Source: UBA1444 sp964601085
Lineage (GTDB): Bacteria > Bacillota > Negativicutes > UBA1444
DNA length: 64,000 bases
Assembly (NCBI GenBank): GCA_964601085.1
Contig: CAZRLN010000008.1
Coordinates: 1-64,000, forward strand
Direction: 5' to 3'
Below, in pieces: positions 23,586 to 32,140 of the stretch. Position numbers and translations under genes: made by a program. A model generated the notes under the pieces. That model did no database searches and was not told where the DNA came from. It saw only the letters and a program-made list of their open reading frames with translations. Position 1 is the first letter of the stretch; every line of letters begins with the position of its first letter.

Positions 23586-24368
23586 TTACCGCAAATCAAA
23601 CACAATCGGCAAGGTCGCCCACGCCGCCACCGGCGATCCGTTCTGCAACGCCGGCCGGAATCGCCACTCCTGGATGGCTCGGCGCGCCGCCTCGTCCAGC
23701 TCCGCATAACCGGAACTGCCCACAATCCGCACGTCTTCGACCTGTCCCTCAACGCTGACCAGGATTTGCAACCGCACCGTGCCTTCCCAGCCCTTGGCCC
23801 GGGCATTCGCCGGATAGTCCGGCTTTTCGCCCGATACGATGCGCGGCCCGCGCGTCGTTCCCGATCCGGTCCCGGTTCCCGGTCCAATGCCCGTTCCGTG
23901 GCCCGTACCATGGCCACCACCGGTCCCGCCGCCGCTGCCACCTGCGCCGCCGCCCCCGCTGCCCGTCCCGCCGCCGACTCCGCCGCCAGTGCCTTTGCCG
24001 TATTCACCGCGTCCGCCGGCCGGGATCGTTTCGGCGCCAGTCGACGAAGCCGCATTTGGATTTGGCGTTGGCAAAAAGCCTGCCGCAGTTTGTGCGATCG
24101 GCAATTTGCTGTCGCTCTTCTCGGTCGTTCCGCCCGGATCGCCCGCCGGGGTTCCCCCGCCGCCAGCCGGTCCCGGCAACTCGATCAGATCATTATCCGG
24201 CGCCAACAGGTCCGCCATCGTGACTTCCATGTACACCGGTTCTTTTGCTTTTTGCTTTTCCGTTTGTATCGCATGCCACGTCCAGGTCGCTCCCGCCAAC
24301 GCCAGGACCAGGACATGAAGAAACAGCGAACCCGCCAGCGCGGTCCGCCATCTGCTTTTCGACGTCAT
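23586..24368 (-). CDS. tonB: TonB energy-transducing protein with a glycine-rich linker
   Basis: A 260-residue protein. An N-terminal anchor (AGSLFLHVLVLALAGATWTW, including the SxxxH-type Ser/His that contacts ExbD) is followed by an acidic patch. Next comes a long Gly/Thr/Ser-rich linker (about 110-175) in place of the usual Pro-rich one. The C-terminal TonB domain begins PDYPANARAKGWEGTVRLQI and holds SSGYAELDEAARRAIQEWRFRP split over its last 50 residues. It carries inner-membrane energy to outer-membrane receptors. It follows exbB and exbD in the cobalamin operon. Confidence 0.92.
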   Translation of the reverse strand: MTSKSRWRTALAGSLFLHVLVLALAGATWTWHAIQTEKQKAKEPVYMEVTMADLLAPDNDLIELPGPAGGGGTPAGDPGGTTEKSDSKLPIAQTAAGFLPTPNPNAASSTGAETIPAGGRGEYGKGTGGGVGGGTGSGGGGAGGSGGGTGGGHGTGHGTGIGPGTGTGSGTTRGPRIVSGEKPDYPANARAKGWEGTVRLQILVSVEGQVEDVRIVGSSGYAELDEAARRAIQEWRFRPALQNGSPVAAWATLPIVFDLR

Positions 24369-24372
24369 CCCG

Positions 24373-24774
24373 TCAACCTTTCGGTTCCACGGCCACGGCG
24401 ATCTTCGCCGCCCCCGCCCGTTTCACCGCATCCATGACTTCCACGATCCGGCCATGCCGGGTTTCCTTGTCCGCCTTGATGAAGATGAGGGGAGCGGTAT
24501 GGGACTTGGCGGCGACGGTGGCCGCCAGTTCACCGACGCTAACCGGTTTTTCGCCCAGGGCGATGTTGCCGTCCCGATTCACCAGAACGGTAATGTGTTC
24601 CGGCGGCTGGGGCGCGCCGGAATTGGCCTGCGGTGGAATGATGTTGAACCCGGGATGGGCGACGATGAAGGTGGTGGACATCATGAAGAAGATGAGCAGC
24701 AGCATCATCACATCCACCATCGGCGTCATGTCGACATGAACGGGAATATGCGACGAGTTATGACGGTACTTCAC
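24373..24774 (-). CDS. exbD: ExbD biopolymer transport protein
   Basis: A 133-residue protein with one N-terminal transmembrane segment preceded by the family motif VDMTPMVDVMMLLLIFFMM, including the essential Asp in the membrane. The periplasmic domain ends KRAGAAKIAVAVEPKG. GTG 24774 is favoured as start (GGGGAGGG at 7 bases); TTG 24780 sits too close to the site. Works with ExbB as the proton-driven motor for TonB. Confidence 0.92.
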   Translation of the reverse strand: MKYRHNSSHIPVHVDMTPMVDVMMLLLIFFMMSTTFIVAHPGFNIIPPQANSGAPQPPEHITVLVNRDGNIALGEKPVSVGELAATVAAKSHTAPLIFIKADKETRHGRIVEVMDAVKRAGAAKIAVAVEPKG

Positions 24775-24792
24775 GAACAATCCCTCCCCGCC

Positions 24793-25386
24793 TTAGGAAT
24801 GGGCCCGCCGGACGATTTCGCCGGCGCAGCCTTCGGTCCAGTGAATCAGCCGTTCGACCCGGCTGCGAAAATGGTTGTTGGCCATGATGCAGGGAATGGC
24901 GACCATCAGGCCGCCAGCGGTATTGTACAACGCTTCGGATATCCCTTCGGCCAGCATCTGGGGATTGCCCAGTCCGGTCATGGACGCCGCCTGGAAGGTC
25001 TTGATCATCCCCAGCACCGTTCCCAGCAGCCCGAGCAGCGGCGCAATCGTGGCCGCCGTGGTCAGAATGTACAGGTTGCTCTCCAACCGGGGAATCTCGC
25101 TCCGGACGGTATCGTCCACCGCCAGCTGCCGCTGTTCCCGGGCGCTTTCGGGGAGACGGGCCGCCGCCTCCCACATCTTTTCGAAGATCGTCGCCGCAGC
25201 GCCGCTCGAACTGCTGTCCGCCACGTCAGCCGCCCCCGGATCCTGGCAAAACTTCTGGAACCGTCGGGCGCTGGCGTCCGCCGCCCGATAAAAGAGCCAC
25301 CGTTCGATGATCACCGTGAAGGCGACCAGGGAACAGGCCATGATGGTGACAATGACATAACCGCCCTTGGCTATCAACTCAAACAT
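24793..25386 (-). CDS. exbB: ExbB/MotA-TolQ family proton channel
   Basis: A 197-residue membrane protein with three predicted spans. The first is GGYVIVTIMACSLVAFTVII; the second and third contain the family signature (TIAPLLGLLGTVLGMIKTFQ, then GISEALYNTAGGLMVAIPCI). Motor partner of ExbD and TonB. It starts 18 bases after the receptor gene and belongs to the cobalamin-riboswitch operon. Length is at the short end of the family. Confidence 0.93.
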   Translation of the reverse strand: MFELIAKGGYVIVTIMACSLVAFTVIIERWLFYRAADASARRFQKFCQDPGAADVADSSSSGAAATIFEKMWEAAARLPESAREQRQLAVDDTVRSEIPRLESNLYILTTAATIAPLLGLLGTVLGMIKTFQAASMTGLGNPQMLAEGISEALYNTAGGLMVAIPCIMANNHFRSRVERLIHWTEGCAGEIVRRAHS

Positions 25387-25404
25387 ATTGTCCTCAACTA
25401 CCTT

Positions 25405-27321
25405 CTAAAAATTCTGGGTCACGCTGACATAAACCGCCCGTTCCGGCGAAAGATAATGCGATGATCCGTTGGAAACGACATCTTTCCGGTTCAACAGGTT
25501 TTCCACCCGCAGCTGAACCTGCGTATGCTTGGAAGCGGCATACCGCACCACCAGATTTACCGGCAGCGTCGGCGACAGATTGTCTTTGCGCCCGGCCAGA
25601 TAATTGGCGGACAGACTGGTGCTCCACTTGCCGATGTTGTAGGTCAGCCCTCCATTTAACTGATACTTCGCGAAGGTAGGCTGCCAGGTCTGTCCTGACC
25701 GGCGTTCTTCGGGATTATTGATGTTGCTTCCCAAATTGAAGGACCAGCGTTGATTCAATCTTCGGTCGTAATTGATTTCCAGGCCTGTGTTCCGAAACTC
25801 CGAATTATAGGGAGAATATACATTGTTCGCGACTTGTTCCCATTGAATGTAATTGGTGAACTCCATCCGATACAGCGCGATTTTCAAAGCGTCCGACTTG
25901 CCGATTTTTTTCCAGCCGATTTCATAAGTATAGCCATTTTCCGGCTCCAGGTTCGGATTGGCGGTTTTTCGCCACGTCGATCCGTACATGTCGGACAGCC
26001 CCGGCATCCGGAAAGCGCGCCCCACATTCAGATATAACGATTGCTCCTTGTTCAACGTATGCAGCACCTGGAACTGCGGACAGAGTTCGCTATAATTGTT
26101 TGCTCCGCCCTGTTGGAGGATGAACTCCTGCCGCAAACCGAAGATCAGACTGGTTTTTGCGGATACGGGCCGGGTTAGTTGCCCGAACAAGGAAAAGAAG
26201 TCCCTCTGTTTTTCCGCAAGATAGGCGGAACTGCTGCTATTTTGGGCATAAAAATTTTCATCGGCGCTGATGGAGTCCTTCTGCCAGGAGAATCCCGCCA
26301 GATATTGGCCAAAACCAGTTTTCCAGTTGGTCTGGCTGTCCAGTCCCAAAGTGCGGAAATAGGTGGTGTTGTCGCCGGAGCGGGCGCCGGTGGAATTAAA
26401 TTTTCGATACTGGCGCGACAGCCAGTTGCCATAGAGTTTTGTCGTCCAACTGCCATTCTTGATATGGAACGCCAGGGAGTTCTTGGTGTCCTTCTGGGCG
26501 ATTCTTTCGTAAACCGAATCGCCAATCTCGTTGACCCGGTCTACGTTGAAATCGTCCATGTCGTATTGATGAACCATCGTTACATTGTCGCTGATTTTCC
26601 AGGACCAGCGAAAGAAGTCGCGGGTATCGCCGCGAAATGCGGTATACTTGCGGTTCAGGCCATTGCTGGACCAGGGTTCGCTGACCGCTCCCATGTCGCC
26701 GGTTTTGGAATGGCTAACCGTAAACGAAAACGGCTTGGCCTGAACCGCTATCGTCTGGCGATTCGTGCCAAAACTGCCGGTTTCGACCGTAAACTGATTG
26801 GCCACTTGCTTTTTGGTAACGATATTGATGACGCCGCCCATGGCGGCAGTCCCGTAAAGCGTCGAGGAAGCGCCTTTAATGATTTCCACTTTTTCGATGC
26901 TTTCCGGCAGCATGTGTTCCAGGGCATAATAACCGGACAAATTGGTCGGAACGCCATCCAGCAGGATCACCGTCCCCCGGTCCATCCCCCGGATTACCAT
27001 CTTGGCGGTCATCGAAGAGTACAGATGCCCCATGGCTCCATAACCATCATACGTCAGGCCCGTCACAAATTTCAGCGCCTCCAGCATATTGGAAGCTCCG
27101 GTGTTTTTGATCTCTTCGCCGGACAATACCTGCACCGACGCCGGCGTTTTCAACTCGGTCGACTCCCGGCGCAACGCCGTGATCAGGACCGGGTCGAAGG
27201 TGTACTCCTGTTTTTCTTCCGCCCGCGCCGCCAACGGCGTCATCAGGCACAACCCTCCGGCCAGAAATCCGGCCATTGTTCGTCGGGCCCATTCACGAGT
27301 CCATTTCTTTCGCAGCTTCAT
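25405..27321 (-). CDS. TonB-dependent receptor, probable cobalamin/corrinoid receptor (BtuB-like)
   Basis: A 638-residue outer-membrane receptor. Start ATG 27321 (AAAGGA at 9 bases) gives signal peptide RTMAGFLAGGLCLMTPLAARA. The TonB-box region reads QEYTFDPVLITA. The plug has PASVQVLSGEEIKNTGASNM, VIRGMDRGTVILLDGVP and GTAAMGGVINIVTKKQ. The beta-barrel ends with aromatic Phe. It is the first gene behind a cobalamin riboswitch, which argues for cobalamin, a precursor or a cobalt chelate as ligand. The barrel sequence by itself does not prove specificity. The shared operon with ExbB, ExbD and TonB supplies its energy. Confidence 0.9.
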   Translation of the reverse strand: MKLRKKWTREWARRTMAGFLAGGLCLMTPLAARAEEKQEYTFDPVLITALRRESTELKTPASVQVLSGEEIKNTGASNMLEALKFVTGLTYDGYGAMGHLYSSMTAKMVIRGMDRGTVILLDGVPTNLSGYYALEHMLPESIEKVEIIKGASSTLYGTAAMGGVINIVTKKQVANQFTVETGSFGTNRQTIAVQAKPFSFTVSHSKTGDMGAVSEPWSSNGLNRKYTAFRGDTRDFFRWSWKISDNVTMVHQYDMDDFNVDRVNEIGDSVYERIAQKDTKNSLAFHIKNGSWTTKLYGNWLSRQYRKFNSTGARSGDNTTYFRTLGLDSQTNWKTGFGQYLAGFSWQKDSISADENFYAQNSSSSAYLAEKQRDFFSLFGQLTRPVSAKTSLIFGLRQEFILQQGGANNYSELCPQFQVLHTLNKEQSLYLNVGRAFRMPGLSDMYGSTWRKTANPNLEPENGYTYEIGWKKIGKSDALKIALYRMEFTNYIQWEQVANNVYSPYNSEFRNTGLEINYDRRLNQRWSFNLGSNINNPEERRSGQTWQPTFAKYQLNGGLTYNIGKWSTSLSANYLAGRKDNLSPTLPVNLVVRYAASKHTQVQLRVENLLNRKDVVSNGSSHYLSPERAVYVSVTQNF

Positions 27322-27455
27322 CGCATCCAGTCCTTTCGAAATATGATCTCCATGAATCAAGACGAAATCATTCGGCACGATCACCAATAACTTTATATCC
27401 AAAGGCGCTCAATGAGATCGCTGCAGCGACCCCTACGAACTGCCGGCTATTTTAT

Positions 27456-27480
27456 GGAGGCTCCCCTGCAAAGAGCCTCC
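27456..27480 (-). promoter_or_regulatory. Hairpin between the leader terminators and the receptor gene
   Basis: GGAGGCT (27456-27462) pairs with AGCCTCC (27474-27480). No U-run follows on the minus strand. It may protect the transcript's 5' end or affect translation. Confidence 0.35.
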
Positions 27481-27532
27481 GGCTAATGAATCCGCGCCAC
27501 AGCCAATACAGCGCGCAATTCGTGGAACCAGT

Positions 27533-27567
27533 AAAAAAAGACAGCCTCCCGGCGTGGAAGGCTGTCT
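27533..27567 (-). terminator. Second terminator in the cobalamin leader
   Basis: AGACAGCCT/AGGCTGTCT stem (27559-27567 with 27539-27547) followed by U7 on the minus strand. It lies between the riboswitch and the receptor gene. Confidence 0.7.
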
Positions 27568-27590
27568 GCACTCTCTGGTTTTTTCCAATA

Positions 27591-27616
27591 AAAATCCCGG
27601 CAAAAGAATTGCCGGG
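27591..27616 (-). terminator. First terminator in the cobalamin leader
   Basis: CCCGGCA/TGCCGGG stem (27610-27616 with 27596-27602) followed by AUUUUUAUU on the minus strand. It is the likely expression platform of the riboswitch. Confidence 0.7.
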
Positions 27617-27675
27617 AAGAAGTTCAACACAGGAGCTGTGTCAGAATCCCCTCCCCATCGCGCGTGGGTAAAAAC

Positions 27676-27860
27676 GGTGATTGTCAGACAGGCAGTTCTC
27701 CTGGCTCTGGATCTTCGCTCGCCCAAACCTTCCCAAAACTTTCGTTCCAGTGGCGTTTGATGGGTTCGCTCCCCAATACAGTGGCGGGACCGCGCCGGCG
27801 TTACACCGGACTTCCCTATTAAGCCCCGTAGGGCACCTATCCCAGTATGAAATTTTCAAA
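27676..27860 (-). promoter_or_regulatory. Cobalamin riboswitch (B12 element)
   Basis: The minus strand shows the expected series of conserved blocks: AGGTGCCCTACGGGGCTTAA, AGGGAAGTCCGGTG, the B12-box region GTCCCGCCACTGTATTGGGG, then a GCCACTGG/GGGAAGG block and a closing GCCAGGAGAACTGCCTGTCT. It controls the TonB/ECF operon; ligand binding should favour termination at the downstream hairpins. The 629-base gap 27322-27950 holds this element, two terminators, a hairpin and a promoter. Confidence 0.93.
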
Positions 27861-27878
27861 AATTCAATGTCCAGAGGA

Positions 27879-27907
27879 ATAGTAACACAAGACGGGCCGG
27901 CTGTCAA
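27879..27907 (-). promoter_or_regulatory. Promoter of the cobalamin uptake operon
   Basis: TTGACA (27902-27907), 17-base spacer, TACTAT (27879-27884) on the minus strand, just upstream of the riboswitch. Confidence 0.75.
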
Positions 27908-27950
27908 CCGACATTATTTCTCAAATTTCGGCTGCGTTTGTGGCGCCGAT

Positions 27951-28520
27951 TCAGTTCAAATCATTCCGGGAATACTTGGTCCCCTTGAGCGTAACCTCCA
28001 AAGCTAAGCCCTTATCCGTGATCACATACATCCAGACGTCGGGGGAGACGGAGAACGCCCCTTGATAAGCACCACCCGACACGCTGTCGGTGGCGGCCGC
28101 CGTCGCCTGGCCGCCGAACTGCCAACCATCCGTCGTAAATGTTTTCAGCGCATACTCTTTTTCGAAAACAAACACGACATTGTAGGTTTTGGCGCCGATC
28201 CCCAGACCGACGGATCCTGTCACCATATCCATGAAGGTTTCTTCGTCGGTCTCGTTGTTTACCGCCATTCCCTTGCCGGTCCCGCCGCCGATGAACAGCA
28301 GCTTTACCCCCCAGTTGCCAAATACCGCGTAGCCGGCGCCTTTCTCGACATAGTGCCGGGCGGACGGCTGCAATTCATAGAGCTTGTTCAAGGTCTTTTG
28401 AGATATATCCCGGATATGCTGCCGTTTTTCTTCTTTTGTGGCAGCACAGGCAATCGATGCGGACAGCATGAGCATCGCCAACACCATGGCTACGATCTTC
28501 AAAGCCGATTTTCTGCTCAT
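27951..28520 (-). CDS. Exported SYLF (YSC84) domain protein
   Basis: A 189-residue protein. ATG 28520 follows AAAGGAGG at 7 bases and starts a signal peptide (LKIVAMVLAMLMLSASIACA; the Cys in ASIAC could be a lipobox). The rest is the SYLF/YSC84 fold: KGAGYAVFGNWGVKLLFIGGG near the middle, GSVGLGIGAKTYNVVFVFE, and a final GLALEVTLKGTKYSRND. Bacterial SYLF proteins are thought to bind lipids and sit in the envelope. It is a single gene with its own strong ribosome site, convergent with nothing nearby. Its role in this organism is unknown. Confidence 0.85.
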   Translation of the reverse strand: MSRKSALKIVAMVLAMLMLSASIACAATKEEKRQHIRDISQKTLNKLYELQPSARHYVEKGAGYAVFGNWGVKLLFIGGGTGKGMAVNNETDEETFMDMVTGSVGLGIGAKTYNVVFVFEKEYALKTFTTDGWQFGGQATAAATDSVSGGAYQGAFSVSPDVWMYVITDKGLALEVTLKGTKYSRNDLN

Positions 28521-28625
28521 TTTCAGTCCTCCTTTCTCAACCGGCAATGCCGATTCCAGCCTGCCGCTGATGATATTGTACCGCCAATCATGCCGGAAGG
28601 GCAAGTGCGCAATCCCGTCCCAAAA

Positions 28626-28660
28626 AATTGAAAGGGACGGCTAACCTTCCGTCCCTTCCA
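28626..28660 (-). terminator. Terminator downstream of the chemoreceptor gene
   Basis: GGAAGGGACGG pairs with CCGTCCCTTTC across a short loop, followed by AAUUUUUUGG on the minus strand. Confidence 0.75.
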
Positions 28661-28688
28661 GTAATGCGCCATCAATGCTGTCTGGCAA

Positions 28689-30737
28689 TTATAATTGGAA
28701 TTTCGCTACGGCTTCCTGCAAATCGCCGGCCAGTTTCGCCAGGCTCTGACTTGACGAGGCGATTTCCTCGGTGGAAGCCGATTGTTCCTCCGTGGCCGCC
28801 GAAATACTCTGCGCTTCCACGGCAGCGTCGCGGCTGATCTTTTCTACGCGCCGCATGGATTCCACGATCCGCTTGCTGCCGGACCCGACTTCGGCGAATG
28901 CTGTTGAGAGACCACCGACTTTGCCGGCCACATCATTGACCTGCCGGCCGATCGCTGCGAATCCTTCACCGGCCGAGTTCACCAGGCCGACGCCCTGCTC
29001 AATGTTTGCGCTGGCTTCGCCGATCGCCACGACCACATTTTGGATGTTGGCGTTGTTGCTGCCGATGATTCCCTTGATCTGCTGGGCGGCGCTTTCCGAT
29101 TGTTCCGCGAGTTTTCGCACTTCCTCGGCCACTACCGCGAAGCCGCGGCCCTGCTCACCGGCCCGCGCCGCTTCGATCGCCGCGTTCAGGGCCAGTAGGT
29201 TCGTCTGTCCGGCGATATTCGAAATCAGGCCGACAATTTCCTCGATCTGACGCGACCCGCTTTCCAGATCGCCAGCCGCCGCATGCGCCTTGCGGGCGCC
29301 TTCGCCGACACTTCCCATCTGCGTCACAGCGCGGTCAACCGCCTGCTGGCCGTCGTTGGTCGCCGCCACGGCTTTTTCCGCCATTGCGGCCATTTCCCGG
29401 GCAGTCAGGACAACGTCTTCGATCGTAGCCGATATTTCTTCCACAATAGACGCTGTTTCATTGACCGCCGCCACCTGGTCCTCGCTCCCTTTGGCCATTT
29501 CGGTGATAGATCCGGCGACCTGATTGGCCGCATCCGCCGACTGATGAGCTCCGGCGGTCAATTGTTCGCTGGAGGCGGCCAACTGGTGGGACTGGTTCTG
29601 GACCTGTTGCACCAGACTGCGAAGATTCTGATTCATCAGAATGATGTTATCCCAAAGTTGTCCAATCTCACTTTGGTCATTACTCTCTTTGCGGATTTCC
29701 TGCAAATTGCCGCCGGCAATGTTCCGGGCCACCGCGGAAATTTTTACAATCGGCCGCACAAAGGAGCCACTGACCCAGAATGTCACGAGTAACGCCAAAA
29801 CCAGACAGCCCAGCGCCAAGCCGATCAAAATTTTCGACAAGGCCGCCGTTTCACTGGCGGCATCCGCCTGACTGGTGGTCAGCAGCAAGACCCAGCGCTG
29901 CCCGCCCGGCAGGGAAATGATATTCAGCGATCCGATCTGCTCCGCGCCATTGGTGGCCTTGTACGGGAACCGCAACCGTTCGCCTGTTTCCGTCACTTTC
30001 TTGAACCCGTTGAGCAACTGAGGATCCAACGCCGTATTCGGCGGCAATTTCTTTTTGACTTCCTCGTCGATGGCGCCGGTTTTCAGGTTCATTTTTCCGT
30101 TGAGATCGGGCCGGGTCGGATGAACCAGATAAACGCCGTTGTCATCCAGCAGGGCGCCGTAACCTTTTTCCTTGAATTTGATAATTTTGATTACCGGCAA
30201 TAGTTTTTCGGCGGAATAGGTTCCAAACACGACGCCGCTCATCTCATTGGTCCCGGCTTTCAGGACCGGCACGATCATGACCACCGACTGCTTGCCGGTC
30301 GTCCGGGAGATCAACGGGTCCGAGATGTATGGTTTTTTCGTTTCGACCACTTTTTTAAAATATTCCCGATCGGCGTATTGCCCAGTCACCCCTTCGTCAC
30401 TGACGGAGGTGCCGTCCATCGCTGCATAAAAGACATGGTCGAAACGGCCGCTCCGTTTGAACAGGCTGGTCAACGCCGGCAGAAGCTGGGCCTTGTCGCC
30501 GCTCTGCACCCGGGCGGTATTCGCCAGTTCTTCCAGTTGTATCATTCCGGTCTGCATTTCGCCCTGAATCCGGGTGATCGCAGTTTCCGCGACGGCCCGT
30601 TCCGTTTGATTCAAACTTTCCCCCAGATATTTGTCCGAGAAATAATAGCCGCCGCCAGAAGCCACGGCCAGCGCCGTGATAACCAATAACGCGATCAACC
30701 CCATGAGTCGGAAACGAATACTCTGGAACCATGCCAT
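28689..30737 (-). CDS. Methyl-accepting chemotaxis protein with periplasmic dCache-type sensor
   Basis: A 682-residue chemoreceptor. TM1 is about residues 10-32. The periplasmic domain (about 35-275) has Cache features (FDHVFYAAMDGT, QYADREYFKKVVETKKPYIS, GYGALLDDNGVYLVHP). TM2 is about 290-310, followed by a HAMP domain with FVRPIVKISAVARNIAGGNL. The cytoplasmic signalling tip is ALNAAIEAARAGEQGRGFAV, then AEEVRKLAEQSE. It ends TEEIASSSQSLAKLAGDL. Cache receptors usually bind small organic acids or amino acids. It is transcribed alone; no CheA/CheB/CheR is nearby, only a CheW at 61.8 kb. Confidence 0.95.
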   Translation of the reverse strand: MAWFQSIRFRLMGLIALLVITALAVASGGGYYFSDKYLGESLNQTERAVAETAITRIQGEMQTGMIQLEELANTARVQSGDKAQLLPALTSLFKRSGRFDHVFYAAMDGTSVSDEGVTGQYADREYFKKVVETKKPYISDPLISRTTGKQSVVMIVPVLKAGTNEMSGVVFGTYSAEKLLPVIKIIKFKEKGYGALLDDNGVYLVHPTRPDLNGKMNLKTGAIDEEVKKKLPPNTALDPQLLNGFKKVTETGERLRFPYKATNGAEQIGSLNIISLPGGQRWVLLLTTSQADAASETAALSKILIGLALGCLVLALLVTFWVSGSFVRPIVKISAVARNIAGGNLQEIRKESNDQSEIGQLWDNIILMNQNLRSLVQQVQNQSHQLAASSEQLTAGAHQSADAANQVAGSITEMAKGSEDQVAAVNETASIVEEISATIEDVVLTAREMAAMAEKAVAATNDGQQAVDRAVTQMGSVGEGARKAHAAAGDLESGSRQIEEIVGLISNIAGQTNLLALNAAIEAARAGEQGRGFAVVAEEVRKLAEQSESAAQQIKGIIGSNNANIQNVVVAIGEASANIEQGVGLVNSAGEGFAAIGRQVNDVAGKVGGLSTAFAEVGSGSKRIVESMRRVEKISRDAAVEAQSISAATEEQSASTEEIASSSQSLAKLAGDLQEAVAKFQL

Positions 30738-30922
30738 CTTTTCTTCCCCCCATAAAATTCCTGTTTTGAGTGACCAAAACGCTCACGCACTTATATTGTT
30801 AAATATTTTCGACAATGCTTGCCATTTTCCTGCTATTCAGTCGAATTTTCGGCGTTCTTCCGGCTTATATTTCAGGCCACAGAAGTGTCACGCCCCACTT
30901 TTCGCAAAAATTTCCGTTATAT

Positions 30923-30951
30923 TCGACAAATCCGTTGATTATTGATAATAT
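30923..30951 (+). promoter_or_regulatory. Probable promoter of the carboxynorspermidine genes
   Basis: TCGACA (30923-30928), 17-base spacer, TAATAT (30946-30951). It lies about 55 bases upstream of the decarboxylase start in an A+T-rich divergent region. Confidence 0.5.
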
Positions 30952-31006
30952 ATAACTTGATGATTTTTTACCCAATCCATTGGGAAACGACAGGAGCTTC
31001 GTAAGA

Positions 31007-32110
31007 ATGAACATTGCGACCCCTTACTATCTCATTGATGAAACAAAACTGCTGCGTAATATGAAGATCATCGGCCAAGTCCGTGAACTGTCCGGCGCCA
31101 AATCGCTGTTGGCCCTGAAATGTTTTTCCACCTGGGGCGTATTTGACCTGATGCAGCAATACATGGACGGAACGACTTCCAGTTCCTTGTTCGAGGCGCG
31201 TCTTGGCTGCGAAAAATTCGGCAAGGAGACCCATGCCTACTGCGTGGGCTATTCACCGTCCGACATTGCGGCGATTATTGACTATGCCGACAAAATCATC
31301 TTCAATTCCGCTTCCCAGCTGGATGCTCACTATGAAACGGTAAAAATGAAACCACTGGGCCTGCGGGTCAATCCCGGCTTCAGTTATTCCCATTTCGACC
31401 TGGCGGATCCCGTGCGCCGGCACTCCCGCCTGGGCGTCGCCGGTACGGATGAATTAATGCACTGTCTGCCCCGCATCAGTGGCCTCATGTTCCATTTCAA
31501 CTGTGAAAACGATGATTTCGCGACTTTTTCCGAACAGCTCGACGAGCTGGGTGAGCAGTACGCGGAAGCCCTGCACCGGGTGGAATGGGTCAGTCTGGGC
31601 GGCGGATTGTATTTTACCAAAGCCGGCTATCCGGTGGCGGAGTTTTGCGCCAGACTGAAACAATTCGCAACCACATTCGGTGTCCAGATCTATCTTGAAC
31701 CCGGCGAAAGCGCCATTACCGGCTGCGCCGAGCTGGTCACGACGGTGGTGGATATCGTCCATAACGAAATGGATGTCGCCATCGTGGATGCGTCGGTCGA
31801 AGCTCATATGCTGGATCTGCTGATTTACCGGCTGTCGGCGAAAATCGACGACGCCGTTCCGGATGGACGCCAGTACATGATCGCGGGGCGTTCCTGCCTG
31901 GCCGGCGATATTTTCGGCACATACCGTTTCCCCGACCCCCTCGCCATCGGTGATGAAGTCCGGTTTGCGGACGCCGCCGGGTACACCATGGTCAAAAAGA
32001 ACTGGTTCAACGGCCTGCAAATGCCGGCCATCGTCGTGCGCCGCCTGAACGGGGAGCTAGAAATTCTGCGTGACTTCAGCTATAACGATTTTCTGGACAA
32101 CTTGTCCTGA
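31007..32110 (+). CDS. nspC: Carboxynorspermidine/carboxyspermidine decarboxylase
   Basis: A 367-residue PLP enzyme of the alanine-racemase-fold group IV decarboxylases. It removes CO2 from carboxy(nor)spermidine to give (nor)spermidine. Visible features are the PLP-lysine motif LLALKCF near residue 40, LRVNPGFSYSH, the HSRLGV loop, FHFNCEN, SLGGGLYFT and the C-terminal catalytic GRSCLAGDIFG with the conserved Cys. ATG 31007 has AGGAG upstream. The synthase gene follows 30 bases later, giving the complete two-step pathway used instead of the SAM-dependent spermidine route. Confidence 0.95.
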   Translation: MNIATPYYLIDETKLLRNMKIIGQVRELSGAKSLLALKCFSTWGVFDLMQQYMDGTTSSSLFEARLGCEKFGKETHAYCVGYSPSDIAAIIDYADKIIFNSASQLDAHYETVKMKPLGLRVNPGFSYSHFDLADPVRRHSRLGVAGTDELMHCLPRISGLMFHFNCENDDFATFSEQLDELGEQYAEALHRVEWVSLGGGLYFTKAGYPVAEFCARLKQFATTFGVQIYLEPGESAITGCAELVTTVVDIVHNEMDVAIVDASVEAHMLDLLIYRLSAKIDDAVPDGRQYMIAGRSCLAGDIFGTYRFPDPLAIGDEVRFADAAGYTMVKKNWFNGLQMPAIVVRRLNGELEILRDFSYNDFLDNLS

Positions 32111-32140
32111 AAAGATAACAACAGACAGGGGAGGAAAAAA

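Noticed and set aside
21893..24055. Extended N terminus of the S-component fusion across the tonB gene
   Set aside because: The extra codons are a frame shadow of the Gly-rich TonB linker; GTG 23563 has a ribosome site and signal peptide.
26179..27390. 403-codon plus-strand frame opposite the cobalamin-operon TonB receptor
   Set aside because: Antisense shadow; the receptor on the minus strand has signal peptide, plug and barrel.
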